Positions 33,584-42,109 of a stretch of 64,000 nt of DNA are shown here, one piece after another. Location of the stretch: assembly GCF_042659445.1 (NCBI RefSeq), contig NZ_JBHSSR010000001.1. One strand, 5' to 3'. The notes under the pieces were generated by a model. The model did not search any database. It was not told the origin of the DNA and was given only the letters and a program-made list of their open reading frames with translations. A program made the translations under genes and the position numbers. This DNA comes from Macrococcoides epidermidis (GTDB taxonomy: Bacteria > Bacillota > Bacilli > Staphylococcales > Staphylococcaceae). Positions within the stretch are counted from its first letter, which is position 1; each line of letters begins with the position of its first letter.

Positions 33584-33623
33584 CCATTTATATTAAACAG
33601 AAATACTAGGAGGAAATTATATT

Positions 33624-33938
33624 ATGGCTATTATTAAAGGAACTGATACAAACTTTGAAGAAAACATTAAAGAAGGCGTAACATTAGTAGACTTCTGGGC
33701 ACCTTGGTGTGGACCTTGTAAAATGATTGCACCAGTATTAGAAGATTTAGCGAAAGACGTTGAAGGTAAAGCAAACATTGTTAAAGTTGATGTTGACGAG
33801 AACCAGGAAACAGCTGCTAAATTTGAAGTGATGAGTATCCCAACGCTTATCGTATTCAAAGACGGTCAAGCAGTTGATAAAGTTGTTGGTTTTCAACCAA
33901 AAGAACAATTACAAGCTGTTTTAGAAAAACATTACTAA
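33624..33938 (+). CDS. trxA: Thioredoxin
   Basis: 104 residues with the active site WAPWCGPCKM and the cis-Pro loop MSIPTLIVF. Reduces protein disulfides with thioredoxin reductase as electron source. ATG at 33624 follows AGGAGG. Usual length; located between mutS2 and uvrC, the staphylococcal order. Confidence 0.98.
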   Translation: MAIIKGTDTNFEENIKEGVTLVDFWAPWCGPCKMIAPVLEDLAKDVEGKANIVKVDVDENQETAAKFEVMSIPTLIVFKDGQAVDKVVGFQPKEQLQAVLEKHY

Positions 33939-33960
33939 GATTTAGCGCATTAATATATTA

Positions 33961-33995
33961 AGAGTGAAATCTTTTGATTTTGCTCTTTTTATTTT
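33961..33995 (+). terminator. Terminator after trxA
   Basis: AGAG..AAATC-TTTT-GATTT..CTCT with one internal mismatch pair, then TTTTATTTT. Confidence 0.75.
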
Positions 33996-34038
33996 GTTGT
34001 GTTTTACTATTTGTAAGTAAAGAAATGTGGTGAACGTA

Positions 34039-35850
34039 ATGGAAGATTATGAATTAAATATTAAACGTAAATTAGCGGTGCTGCCGAATGAACCAGGTTG
34101 TTATCAGATGAAAGATAAGAATGGCCAAGTCATCTATGTCGGTAAAGCAAAAAATTTACGTAACCGTGTCCGCTCATATTTTTCAGGTGCACATGATGAA
34201 AAAACGACTCGTCTCGTGTTGGAAATACGTGATTTTGAATTCATTGTGACGAATACAGAAATTGAATCATTATTATTAGAGCTGACACTTATCAAGAAGT
34301 TTTATCCACGATTTAATATTTTGTTAAAGGATGATAAAAGTTATCCTTTTATTAAAATTACGAACGAGAAGCACCCGAGATTGTTAGTTACGCGTACGGT
34401 TAAAAAGAATAGTGGTAAATATTTTGGACCTTATCCGAACGCATATGCCGCTCATGAAACTAAAAAATTATTAGACCGTATTATTCCACTACGTAAATGT
34501 AATCATCTGCCGGATAAATTATGTTTATATTATCATATCGGACAATGTTTAGGACCATGTGTCTATAATGTTGAAGAACAGCAGTATCGCCATTACATTC
34601 AGGTTGTGACGGATTTTTTAAATGGTCAGGATACAGCAATTATTGATGACTTACGCGCAAAGATGAATGAACGTGCTGAAAATCTTCAGTTTGAAGAAGC
34701 AAAAGAATATCGAGACTTAATCTCTCATGTTGAGTCACTTATGTTTAAGCAAAAGATGATGACGAGTGATATGACTACAAGAGACGTTTTCGGATATGCG
34801 GTTGACAAAGGATGGATGTGCATACAGGTATTCTTTATTCGCCAAGGTAATCTCATTGAAAGAAAGGTGACGATGATTCCGTTGATTGATGATTCAAAGT
34901 CACATTTTTACAATTTTATCGGACAGTTTTATGGTTTAGCCGAAAATTTATTGCCAGCAGAAGTGCATGTACCTACTGGACTGGATGTAAATATGATTAA
35001 GTCTGTTGTAGATACAAAAGTCATTCAACCTCAGCGTGGTAAGAAAAAAGAGATGGTCGATCTTGCAGTTAAAAATGCGAAGATTGCTTTGTCAAATAAG
35101 TTTGAGATCATTGAACGTGACGAAGAAAGAACTGTAAAAGCGATCGAAGAACTTGGTAATGCAATGGGCATTGAAACACCAGTCCGTATTGAAGCATTTG
35201 ATAACTCAAATATTCAAGGTGTCGATCCAGTAGCTGCAATGGTGTGTTTTGTTGATGGTAAACCAAGTAAACGAGATTATAGAAAATATAAAATTAAGAC
35301 TGTAACAGGACCAGATGATTATGAAAGTATGCGAGAAGTCGTTCGTCGCCGTTATTCACGCGTGCTAAGAGAAAATTTACCCTTACCAGACTTAATCGTT
35401 GTTGATGGTGGTAAAGGGCATATGAGCAGTGTTATCGATGTGCTTGTTAACGAATTAAATCTGGATATTCCAGTTGCAGGTTTAAAGAAGAATGACAAAC
35501 ATATGACTGCTGAATTACTATACGGTGAAGACTTTGATATCATTCCATTAAATAAAAAGAGTCAAAGCTTCTACTTACTACAACGTATTCAGGATGAAGT
35601 CCATCGATTTGCGATTACCTTCCATAGAAACACACGTAGAAAAACAGGTTTATCTTCACAACTAGATGCGATTGAAGGTATAGGTCCTAAGAGAAAATTA
35701 ATGCTAATGAAACATTTCGGTTCAGTGCGTCGTATTAAAGAAGCATCCATTGAAGAAATAAATCAAATCGGAGTGCCTATTAAACTAGCGACTGAAATAC
35801 ACAATACCTTAAATGCAGAACAGGAAAAAGTTGAACATCAAAGTGAATAA
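34039..35850 (+). CDS. uvrC: Excinuclease ABC subunit C
   Basis: 603 residues. The N-terminal GIY-YIG nuclease (GCYQMKDKNGQVIYVGKAKN) makes the 3' cut; the UVR motif that binds UvrB is at about 200-235; the RNase H-like nuclease (IEAFDNSNIQG, VDGGKGHMS) makes the 5' cut; and a C-terminal helix-hairpin-helix pair (IEGIGPKRKLMLMKHFGS) binds DNA. ATG at 34039 follows GTGGTGA. Confidence 0.97.
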   Translation: MEDYELNIKRKLAVLPNEPGCYQMKDKNGQVIYVGKAKNLRNRVRSYFSGAHDEKTTRLVLEIRDFEFIVTNTEIESLLLELTLIKKFYPRFNILLKDDKSYPFIKITNEKHPRLLVTRTVKKNSGKYFGPYPNAYAAHETKKLLDRIIPLRKCNHLPDKLCLYYHIGQCLGPCVYNVEEQQYRHYIQVVTDFLNGQDTAIIDDLRAKMNERAENLQFEEAKEYRDLISHVESLMFKQKMMTSDMTTRDVFGYAVDKGWMCIQVFFIRQGNLIERKVTMIPLIDDSKSHFYNFIGQFYGLAENLLPAEVHVPTGLDVNMIKSVVDTKVIQPQRGKKKEMVDLAVKNAKIALSNKFEIIERDEERTVKAIEELGNAMGIETPVRIEAFDNSNIQGVDPVAAMVCFVDGKPSKRDYRKYKIKTVTGPDDYESMREVVRRRYSRVLRENLPLPDLIVVDGGKGHMSSVIDVLVNELNLDIPVAGLKKNDKHMTAELLYGEDFDIIPLNKKSQSFYLLQRIQDEVHRFAITFHRNTRRKTGLSSQLDAIEGIGPKRKLMLMKHFGSVRRIKEASIEEINQIGVPIKLATEIHNTLNAEQEKVEHQSE

Positions 35851-35893
35851 TAAAGAATAATATTGAATTAAAATGTTTGTGAAATTACTTAAT

Positions 35894-35908
35894 TGAGAAT
35901 CATTTTCA
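35894..35908 (+). promoter_or_regulatory. Putative Fur box upstream of sdhCAB
   Basis: TGAGAAT-C-ATTTTCA is a 7-1-7 dyad matching the Fur box TGATAATNATTATCA at 12 of 14 positions. It lies about 25 bases upstream of an extended -10 (TGGTACAAT, 35931-35939). Iron control of succinate dehydrogenase, an iron-sulfur and heme enzyme, would make sense. Confidence 0.5.
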
Positions 35909-35930
35909 TACCCCACAGCACGTTAAAGAG

Positions 35931-35995
35931 TGGTACAATGATGATGAAAATTAAATTTCACAAACTTTTTTTATACGAAATTGTAATCGGTTTCT
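35931..35995 (+). promoter_or_regulatory. Probable sdh promoter (extended -10) and cre-like site
   Basis: TGGTACAAT (35931-35939) is an extended -10 with no good -35. TTGTAATCGGTTTCT (35981-35995), in the predicted leader, differs at its last position from the catabolite-response element pattern TGNAANCGNNNNCA. Together with the Fur-like site this suggests carbon and iron control; both are pattern matches only. Confidence 0.4.
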
Positions 35996-36068
35996 TGATT
36001 TACCGTTTGAACAGGCGTATTATTGAATTTGTGAATTTACTTAAAAAGATGTGTAGGGGGGACTTCAC

Positions 36069-36680
36069 TTGGCAAGCTCAGAAAAATCATTTGCATTACG
36101 TAGGTTACATTCTTTACTTGGTGTGATTCCATTAGGTGTATTCTTAATCCAGCACTTAGTGATCAACCACTTTGCAGTAAATAGTCCGGAAGCTTTTAAT
36201 AATGCTTCAGACTTTATGTGGAATTTACCATTTAAGATTGTATTAGAAACACTTGTTATTTATTTACCAATTTTATTCCATGCAATCTATGGTGTGTATA
36301 TCGCATTTACTTCTAAAAATAATGTGACTCATTATTCGACATTCAGAAACTGGATGTTCTTGTTACAACGTATTACAGGTATTATCGCTTTTATCTTTAT
36401 CGCGATTCACGTTTGGCAGACACGTGTTCAGGCAGCATTAGGACATCACATTAATTACGATATGATGGCAGATTTATTCAATAGTCCGATTAATGTTATC
36501 GGATACGTTATCGGTATTGTAAGTGTTATCTTCCACTTCTCAAATGGATTATGGTCATTTGCAGTAAGTTGGGGTATTACACAGTCAGATCGTTCACAAA
36601 AAATTATGGCTTATGTGTCATTAGGTGCATTTTTAGTCATTACTTTCATCGGATTACGCGCGTTATTTGCATTTATGTAG
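36069..36680 (+). CDS. sdhC: Succinate dehydrogenase cytochrome b558 subunit
   Basis: 203 residues, five membrane segments, heme-ligating histidines in FLIQHLVINHF, LFHAIYGVYI, AIHVWQT and IFHFSNGLW. It anchors the SdhAB dimer and passes electrons to menaquinone. TTG at 36069 is the start, 7 bases after the strong AGGGGGG; the following residues ASSEKSFALRRLHSLLG match staphylococcal SdhC. First gene of sdhCAB. Confidence 0.95.
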   Translation: MASSEKSFALRRLHSLLGVIPLGVFLIQHLVINHFAVNSPEAFNNASDFMWNLPFKIVLETLVIYLPILFHAIYGVYIAFTSKNNVTHYSTFRNWMFLLQRITGIIAFIFIAIHVWQTRVQAALGHHINYDMMADLFNSPINVIGYVIGIVSVIFHFSNGLWSFAVSWGITQSDRSQKIMAYVSLGAFLVITFIGLRALFAFM

Positions 36681-36709
36681 GATAAGAAATTTAGGGGAGT
36701 GACAATATA

Positions 36710-38473
36710 ATGGCAAAAAGTAATATTATTGTTGTCGGCGGTGGATTAGCCGGATTAATGGCAACAATTAAAGCAGCAGAGGCAGGTACAAGTGTTGATC
36801 TTTTCTCATTAGTACCCGTTAAACGTTCTCACTCAGTGTGTGCACAAGGCGGTATTAATGGTGCAGTAAATACGAAAGGTGAAGGTGACTCACCTTTAAT
36901 TCACTTTGATGATACAGTATATGGTGGAGATTTCTTAGCAAACCAACCACCTGTTAAAGCGATGACAGCAGCAGCACCTGGTATCATTCATTTATTAGAC
37001 CGTATGGGTGTGATGTTCAACAGAACACCAGAAGGATTACTTGATTTCCGTCGTTTCGGTGGAACGTTATATCACCGTACAGCATTCGCTGGTGCGACAA
37101 CAGGACAACAATTACTATATGCATTAGATGAGCAGGTACGTAAATTTGAAGTTGAAGGTTTAGTTACGAAGTATGAAGGATGGGAATTCTTGGGCGCAGT
37201 TATTGATGACGAAGGCGCTGCACGTGGTATCGTTGCTCAAAACTTAACGACTTCTGAAATTAAATCATTTGGTTCAGATGCAGTGATTATGGCAACAGGT
37301 GGCCCTGGTATTATCTTTGGTAAGTCTACAAACTCTATGATTAATACAGGATCTGCAGCTTCTGTTGTATATCAACAAGGTGCAATCTATGCCAATGGTG
37401 AATTCATTCAAATTCACCCGACAGCAATCCCTGGCGATGATAAATTACGTTTAATGAGTGAATCAGCACGTGGAGAAGGTGGACGTGTCTGGACATATAA
37501 AGACGGTAAACCTTGGTACTTCTTAGAAGAGAAATATCCTGACTATGGTAACTTAGTACCTCGTGATATCGCAACGCGTGAAATCTTTGACGTGTGTGTG
37601 AACCAAAAATTAGGTATCAATGGCGAGAACATGGTATACCTTGATTTAAGTCATAAAGATGCGCATGAATTAGACGTTAAATTAGGTGGAATCATCGAAA
37701 TTTACGAAAAGTTCACTGGTGATGATCCGCGTAAAGTACCGATGAAGATTTTCCCTGCGGTACATTATTCAATGGGTGGAATCTGGGTAGATTACGATCA
37801 GATGACGAACATTCCAGGTTTATTTGCAGCAGGTGAATGTGATTACTCTCAACACGGTGGTAACCGTCTAGGAGCGAACTCTTTATTATCTGCAATCTAC
37901 GGCGGTATGGTAGCAGGACCAAATGCTATTAAATATATTAAAGCGCTAGATAAATCTTATACAGATTTACCGGATGATATTTATACGCGTAAAGTTGAAG
38001 AAGAGCAACGCCGTTTCGATGCTATATTAAATATGAAAGGTTCTGAGAATGCATATAAACTGCATAAAGAACTTGGTGAAATTATGACAGCTAACGTAAC
38101 AGTTGTACGTCATAATGACCGATTATTAGAAACAGATAAGAAAATTGTAGAATTAATGGAACGTTACCATGATATTGATATGGAAGACACTGCGTTATGG
38201 AGCAACCAGGCAGTATTCTTTACACGTCAATTATGGAACATGTTAGTGTTAGCACGTGTTATGACAATCGGTGCGTATAATCGTAATGAATCACGTGGTG
38301 CACATTACAAACCTGAATTCCCTGACCGTAATGACGAAGAGTGGTTAAAAACTACGATGGCTAAGTTTAAAGGCGCTAAAGAAGCACCTGAATTCTACTA
38401 TGAGCCAGTTGATGTTAGCTTAATCCCACCACGTGTACGTGACTACTCTAAGAAGTCAAAAGGAGGTAAATAA
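36710..38473 (+). CDS. sdhA: Succinate dehydrogenase flavoprotein subunit
   Basis: 587 residues. FAD motif VVGGGLAGLMA, flavin-linking His in RSHSVCAQGGINGA, substrate motif HPTAIPG and active Arg in ESARGEGGR. Oxidises succinate to fumarate on the cytosolic face of the membrane. ATG at 36710 follows GGGGAGTG. Two bases before sdhB. Confidence 0.98.
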   Translation: MAKSNIIVVGGGLAGLMATIKAAEAGTSVDLFSLVPVKRSHSVCAQGGINGAVNTKGEGDSPLIHFDDTVYGGDFLANQPPVKAMTAAAPGIIHLLDRMGVMFNRTPEGLLDFRRFGGTLYHRTAFAGATTGQQLLYALDEQVRKFEVEGLVTKYEGWEFLGAVIDDEGAARGIVAQNLTTSEIKSFGSDAVIMATGGPGIIFGKSTNSMINTGSAASVVYQQGAIYANGEFIQIHPTAIPGDDKLRLMSESARGEGGRVWTYKDGKPWYFLEEKYPDYGNLVPRDIATREIFDVCVNQKLGINGENMVYLDLSHKDAHELDVKLGGIIEIYEKFTGDDPRKVPMKIFPAVHYSMGGIWVDYDQMTNIPGLFAAGECDYSQHGGNRLGANSLLSAIYGGMVAGPNAIKYIKALDKSYTDLPDDIYTRKVEEEQRRFDAILNMKGSENAYKLHKELGEIMTANVTVVRHNDRLLETDKKIVELMERYHDIDMEDTALWSNQAVFFTRQLWNMLVLARVMTIGAYNRNESRGAHYKPEFPDRNDEEWLKTTMAKFKGAKEAPEFYYEPVDVSLIPPRVRDYSKKSKGGK

Positions 38474-38475
38474 TC

Positions 38476-39240
38476 ATGGCAGAAAAAACGATTAAACTGA
38501 TCATTACACGTCAAAAAGATCAAAATTCTAAGCCTTATGATGAAACCTTTGTGATTCCTTACCGTCCAAATATGAACGTTATTGCTGCGTTGATGGAAAT
38601 TCAAAGAAACCCAGTAAATGAACGTGGTGAAAAAACGACACCTGTAACATGGGATATGAACTGTCTTGAAGAAGTTTGTGGCGCATGTTCAATGGTAGTC
38701 AATGGAAAAGCACGTCAATCTTGTTCAACAATTATTGATACATTAGAGCAACCAATTCGTTTAGCACCTATGGCAACATTCCCTGTTATTCGTGACCTAC
38801 AAGTTGATCGTACGAAAATGTTCGATAACTTAAAGCGTGTTAAAGCATGGGTTCCAATTGATGGAACATATGACTTAGGACCAGGACCACGTATGCCAGA
38901 GAAGAAACGTCAGACAGCATATGAATTATCTAAATGTATGACGTGTGGTGTATGTTTAGAAGTATGTCCGAACGTGAATGCAAATTCTAAATTTATGGGT
39001 GCACAACCTATTTCACAAGTACGTTTATTCAACCTACATCCAACTGGAAGCATGAATAAAGATGAAAGAATTCATGCATTAATGGAAGAAGGCGGATTAG
39101 CAGAATGTGGTAACTCACAAAACTGTGTAAGAAGTTGTCCAAAAGGCATTCCTTTAACAACATCAATCGCTGCGATGAACCGTGAAGCAACATTCCAAAT
39201 GTTCAAATCGTTCTTTGGATCGGATCATCAGGTTAACTAA
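38476..39240 (+). CDS. sdhB: Succinate dehydrogenase iron-sulfur subunit
   Basis: 254 residues. [2Fe-2S] ligands in CLEEVCGACSMVVNG...CST, then ferredoxin-type cluster motifs CMTCGVCLEVCPN and CGNSQNCVRSCPKGIPL. Passes electrons from SdhA to the heme/quinone anchor. Its TAA stop is the first three bases of a 30-base sequence repeated 123 bases downstream. Confidence 0.98.
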   Translation: MAEKTIKLIITRQKDQNSKPYDETFVIPYRPNMNVIAALMEIQRNPVNERGEKTTPVTWDMNCLEEVCGACSMVVNGKARQSCSTIIDTLEQPIRLAPMATFPVIRDLQVDRTKMFDNLKRVKAWVPIDGTYDLGPGPRMPEKKRQTAYELSKCMTCGVCLEVCPNVNANSKFMGAQPISQVRLFNLHPTGSMNKDERIHALMEEGGLAECGNSQNCVRSCPKGIPLTTSIAAMNREATFQMFKSFFGSDHQVN

Positions 39241-39390
39241 GAGGCTATCGAACTTGCGTTTAGCCCTAAGCAAAATTAGAAAATACCCTATAAATCGTTC
39301 TTTGATTTTAGGGTATTTTCGTTTTTGTCGAGAGGACTGCAAGTGAGATGCCGTTTCAGATAAGAGGCTATCGAACTTGCGTTTAGCCCT
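39238..39390 (+). repeat. 30-bp perfect direct repeat (two copies) in the sdhB 3' region
   Basis: Positions 39238-39267 and 39361-39390 are identical for 30 bases, starting TAAGAGGCTATCGAACTTGC. The first copy begins on the sdhB stop codon. Each copy is itself a dyad (GGCTA...TAGCC, with inner AAC/GTT) and each is followed by a different intrinsic terminator. The rest of the intervening sequence shows no gene. Confidence 0.9.
39279..39322 (+). terminator. First terminator after sdhB
   Basis: AAAATACCCTA pairs with TAGGGTATTTT; a T-rich sequence follows (CGTTTTTG). Confidence 0.85.
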
Positions 39391-39393
39391 TAT

Positions 39394-39434
39394 AAAAGGT
39401 TTTGAGATTCTACTATCTCAAAACCTTTTTTTAT
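39394..39434 (+). terminator. Second terminator after sdhB
   Basis: TAAAAGGTTTTGAGAT pairs with ATCTCAAAACCTTTT across a short loop and runs into T7. A strong hairpin. Confidence 0.9.
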
Positions 39435-39485
39435 TTGCACATTATTTGATATGATAAGTTTAAAGGTGAATAGAGGTGTAGCGCA

Positions 39486-39920
39486 GTGGATCAATCGATC
39501 GTCACATTAGAATATGAGTTAAGAAGGCTAGCTGAAATTATTAAAAATGAAGGCCGTAGTGAACTAAAAAAACATGAAATTACAGAAACGCAGTTTATTG
39601 CAATTCAGTGGATTAAAGAAGCAAGTCCTTTAAATATCGGAACACTTGCAAAACACATGAATTTAGCGATTTCATCCACTTCTGAACTTGTTGACGCGCT
39701 TAGTAACAATGGATTTGCAGAGCGTGTGAAACAAACTGATGATAAACGTAAAGTAAGTATACAACTTACTGAAAAAGGTGAATCAGTAATTGAAGCGGTT
39801 ATCATCAAAAGACAAAAATTTTTGAAGAAGATTGTAGAAGAGAGTATGATTGATACAATACCGATATTTAAGGAACAAATACATAAGTTGTACAGTGCAA
39901 CAGAAGAAGGTGGAAAGTAG
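39486..39920 (+). CDS. MarR family transcriptional regulator
   Basis: 144 residues from GTG at 39486, 7 bases after GAGGTG. Winged helix: TETQFIAIQWI, IGTLAKHMNLAISSTSELVDAL and the wing TDDKRKVSIQLTEKGES. It overlaps murI by one base (TAGTG), so the two are coupled; a MarR gene before murI is also the staphylococcal arrangement. Target unknown. Confidence 0.9.
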   Translation: MDQSIVTLEYELRRLAEIIKNEGRSELKKHEITETQFIAIQWIKEASPLNIGTLAKHMNLAISSTSELVDALSNNGFAERVKQTDDKRKVSIQLTEKGESVIEAVIIKRQKFLKKIVEESMIDTIPIFKEQIHKLYSATEEGGK

Positions 39921-40726
39921 TGTCAGCTCCAATTGGTGTAATTGATTCTGGCGTAGGTGGTTTGACAGTTGCTAAAGAAATTATGCGTCAGCTGCCAAAT
40001 GAATCAATTTGTTATTTAGGTGATGTCAGTCGTTGTCCTTATGGACCAAGACCACCTGAACAAGTGAAAGATTTTACAATTCAGCTTGCTGAATTTCTAT
40101 TAACGAAACATATTAAGATGCTCGTAATTGCTTGCAATACTGCAACTGCTGTTGCATTGGAACCTTTGCAGAAAATGCTCTCAATTCCTGTAATCGGTGT
40201 AATAGAACCAGGCGCACGTACGGCAATCATGACGACAACAAACAATCAAGTACTTGTATTAGGTACTGAAGGTACCATTAAATCTGAGGCCTATCGTGAT
40301 AAGATTAAATCCATCAATCCTAAAATAGATGTCAATGGTGTAAGTTGTCCGGATTTTGTGCCTTTAGTTGAGCAGGTAAGATATAAAGATCCTACAATAT
40401 CAAATATCGTTATCCATAAAACTTTACGCGACTGGCGTCATGATAAGAGTGATACAGTCATTTTAGGATGTACACACTATCCATTATTACAGGATTATAT
40501 TGAAAAGTATTTTGAAGGTGAAAAGAAAGTAATTTCATCTGGATTAGAAACGGCCAGAGAAGTAAGTGCATTACTTACATTTAGTCAGGAACATGCGAAA
40601 TATAATGAAACGCCACATCATGAATTTTATGTTAATGGACCAACAGAGAAATTTTCCCGTATCGCTAAAGAATGGTTAAACGATGAAAGCTTAAAAATAC
40701 AATCAATACACTTGGAGGATATATGA
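39920..40726 (+). CDS. murI: Glutamate racemase
   Basis: 268 residues. Makes D-glutamate for peptidoglycan. Both catalytic cysteines are seen, in VIACNTATAVAL (about residue 73) and VILGCTHYPLL (about residue 185), with IDSGVGGLTV at the N-terminus. GTG start overlaps the MarR stop. Its end overlaps the next gene by 4 bases. Confidence 0.97.
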   Translation: MSAPIGVIDSGVGGLTVAKEIMRQLPNESICYLGDVSRCPYGPRPPEQVKDFTIQLAEFLLTKHIKMLVIACNTATAVALEPLQKMLSIPVIGVIEPGARTAIMTTTNNQVLVLGTEGTIKSEAYRDKIKSINPKIDVNGVSCPDFVPLVEQVRYKDPTISNIVIHKTLRDWRHDKSDTVILGCTHYPLLQDYIEKYFEGEKKVISSGLETAREVSALLTFSQEHAKYNETPHHEFYVNGPTEKFSRIAKEWLNDESLKIQSIHLEDI

Positions 40727-41307
40727 AAGATATCGTAATCGCAACAGGTAATCAAGGAAAAATCAATGATTTTAAACATATCTTTAAAGACTATAATGTT
40801 ATAGGTATTAAAAGTTTGATTCCAAACTTCGATGTAGAAGAAACGGGAACAACATTTGAAGAAAATGCTGCGTTAAAGTCAGAATACGGAGCAAAAATGT
40901 TAAATAAAATTGTTATTAGTGATGACTCAGGATTAGAAGTTGATGCACTTGATAATGCACCTGGCGTATATTCAGCACGTTATTCGGGAGAAGATGCGAC
41001 TGATGAGAAGAATCTTGAGCTTGTGCTTAAAAATATGCAGGATAAAGATAATCGTCAGGCAAGATTTGTATGTGTGATTGCAGTCAGTATTCCAGGTAAA
41101 GATACACGCACTTTCCGTGGTGAAGTAGAAGGAGAATTACTACATGAACCTAAAGGGGAAAATGGATTTGGTTATGATCCGATATTTTATGTAGAAAGTA
41201 AAGGTAAGACGACAGCAGAAATGACTGGAGAAGAAAAGGCACAGATTTCACATAGAGGTAAAGCAATACAAAAAATGCTGGATTCTGGCATAATCGAGGA
41301 GGCGTAA
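40723..41307 (+). CDS. rdgB: XTP/dITP diphosphatase (RdgB/HAM1 family)
   Basis: 194 residues. Hydrolyses non-canonical purine triphosphates. IATGNQGKINDF, FEENAALKSEYGAK, ISDDSGLEVDAL, GVYSARYSG and FGYDPIFY are family signatures. ATG at 40723 overlaps murI and follows GGAGG. Coupled to the phosphodiesterase gene downstream. Confidence 0.95.
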   Translation: MKDIVIATGNQGKINDFKHIFKDYNVIGIKSLIPNFDVEETGTTFEENAALKSEYGAKMLNKIVISDDSGLEVDALDNAPGVYSARYSGEDATDEKNLELVLKNMQDKDNRQARFVCVIAVSIPGKDTRTFRGEVEGELLHEPKGENGFGYDPIFYVESKGKTTAEMTGEEKAQISHRGKAIQKMLDSGIIEEA

Positions 41308-41309
41308 TA

Positions 41310-41810
41310 ATGAAGTGGGTTGTTGTGAGTGATAATCATTCTATGAAAAATATATTAACCGATATTGTATCAATTCATGATGATGCAGACGTCTATATTC
41401 ATCTTGGTGATTCAGAATTTGATTATAATGATGCTGAATTAAAGCCTTATATTAAAATAAAAGGAAACTGTGATTACGGAAAAGATTTTTATGATACATT
41501 TGAATTACAGCAAAAAGATATTAATGCATTTTTAACGCATGGACATCTTTATCAAGTTGGTAATGGGCGTGAACGTTTAGCCAGTGTTGCACGTGATGCA
41601 GATTGTCAAATCGCTTTATATGGTCATCTGCATGTTAAACGTGTTGAACTAGTTGAAGGTGTAGTATGTATTAATCCAGGCTCTATTGCACAGTCAAGAA
41701 GTCAGGAAGAAGAAACATACGCTGTTCTAACTTTTGATGAAAGTGATAAGATGGTAACTTTCTATAATCAGCAGCATGATATTGTTGGTAAAGAGATATT
41801 AATTTTTTAG
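41310..41810 (+). CDS. YfcE/MJ0936-type metallophosphodiesterase
   Basis: 166 residues. Metal-binding motifs: VVSDNHS (normally D-x-H), HLGDSEF, KGNCDY, LTHGH and YGHLHVK. In this family the substrate is often a cyclic or phosphodiester compound; the natural one is unknown. ATG at 41310 follows GAGGAGG, 2 bases after rdgB. Last gene of marR-murI-rdgB-yfcE. Confidence 0.92.
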   Translation: MKWVVVSDNHSMKNILTDIVSIHDDADVYIHLGDSEFDYNDAELKPYIKIKGNCDYGKDFYDTFELQQKDINAFLTHGHLYQVGNGRERLASVARDADCQIALYGHLHVKRVELVEGVVCINPGSIAQSRSQEEETYAVLTFDESDKMVTFYNQQHDIVGKEILIF

Positions 41811-41827
41811 AGTGTCAATTGAACGAT

Positions 41828-41866
41828 AAAAATTAAGATAACAGTGATGCTATCTTAATTTTTATT
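41828..41866 (+). terminator. Terminator after the phosphodiesterase gene
   Basis: AAAATTAAGATA pairs with TATCTTAATTTT across a 10-base loop; a T-run follows. Confidence 0.88.
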
Positions 41867-41938
41867 GTTAAATTAGAATAAATGTGTAAATATACTTTAT
41901 TTATTATGGTTATCAATTAATTTCCTTACCAAATGTTA

Positions 41939-41968
41939 TTGACTTTATAGTCAGAAGTTGATTATAAT
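41939..41968 (+). promoter_or_regulatory. tRNA-Arg promoter
   Basis: TTGACT (41939-41944) and TATAAT (41963-41968), 18-base spacer, 22 bases before the tRNA. Confidence 0.75.
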
Positions 41969-41990
41969 TAATCTTGTCTTAAAAAATTAA

Positions 41991-42064
<74 letters not shown>

Positions 42065-42065
42065 C

Positions 42066-42105
42066 TAAAAAACCGCTAATTCATTTTAGCGGTTTTCTTT
42101 TTGTA
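42066..42105. terminator. Terminator between tRNA-Arg and the sirtuin gene
   Basis: AAAACCGCTAA-TTCATT-TTAGCGGTTTT with T-run on the plus strand and A-run upstream, so it serves both converging transcripts. Confidence 0.9.
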
Positions 42106-42109
42106 TTTT

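Larger units (their letters stand above)
35876..36044 (+). repeat. Direct repeat TTTGTGAA(A/T)TTACTTAA flanking the sdh promoter region
   Basis: TTTGTGAAATTACTTAA at 35876-35892 and TTTGTGAATTTACTTAA at 36028-36044 share 16 of 17 bases, 152 bases apart. An inverted partial copy (ATTTCACAAA) is at 35955-35964. TTGTGAA is also the half-site of a Rex box. The three copies lie across the sdhCAB upstream region and may be regulator half-sites. Confidence 0.6.

Noticed and set aside
35893..36068. Fur-regulated small RNA gene (IsrR-like) upstream of sdhC
   Set aside because: A Fur-like box is present, but no terminator hairpin separates the region from sdhC and no clear C-rich loops were found; it reads as the sdh leader.
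35893..36126. 77-codon frame ahead of and overlapping sdhC
   Set aside because: It overlaps the sdhC start in another frame, lacks a ribosome binding site and spans the promoter region.
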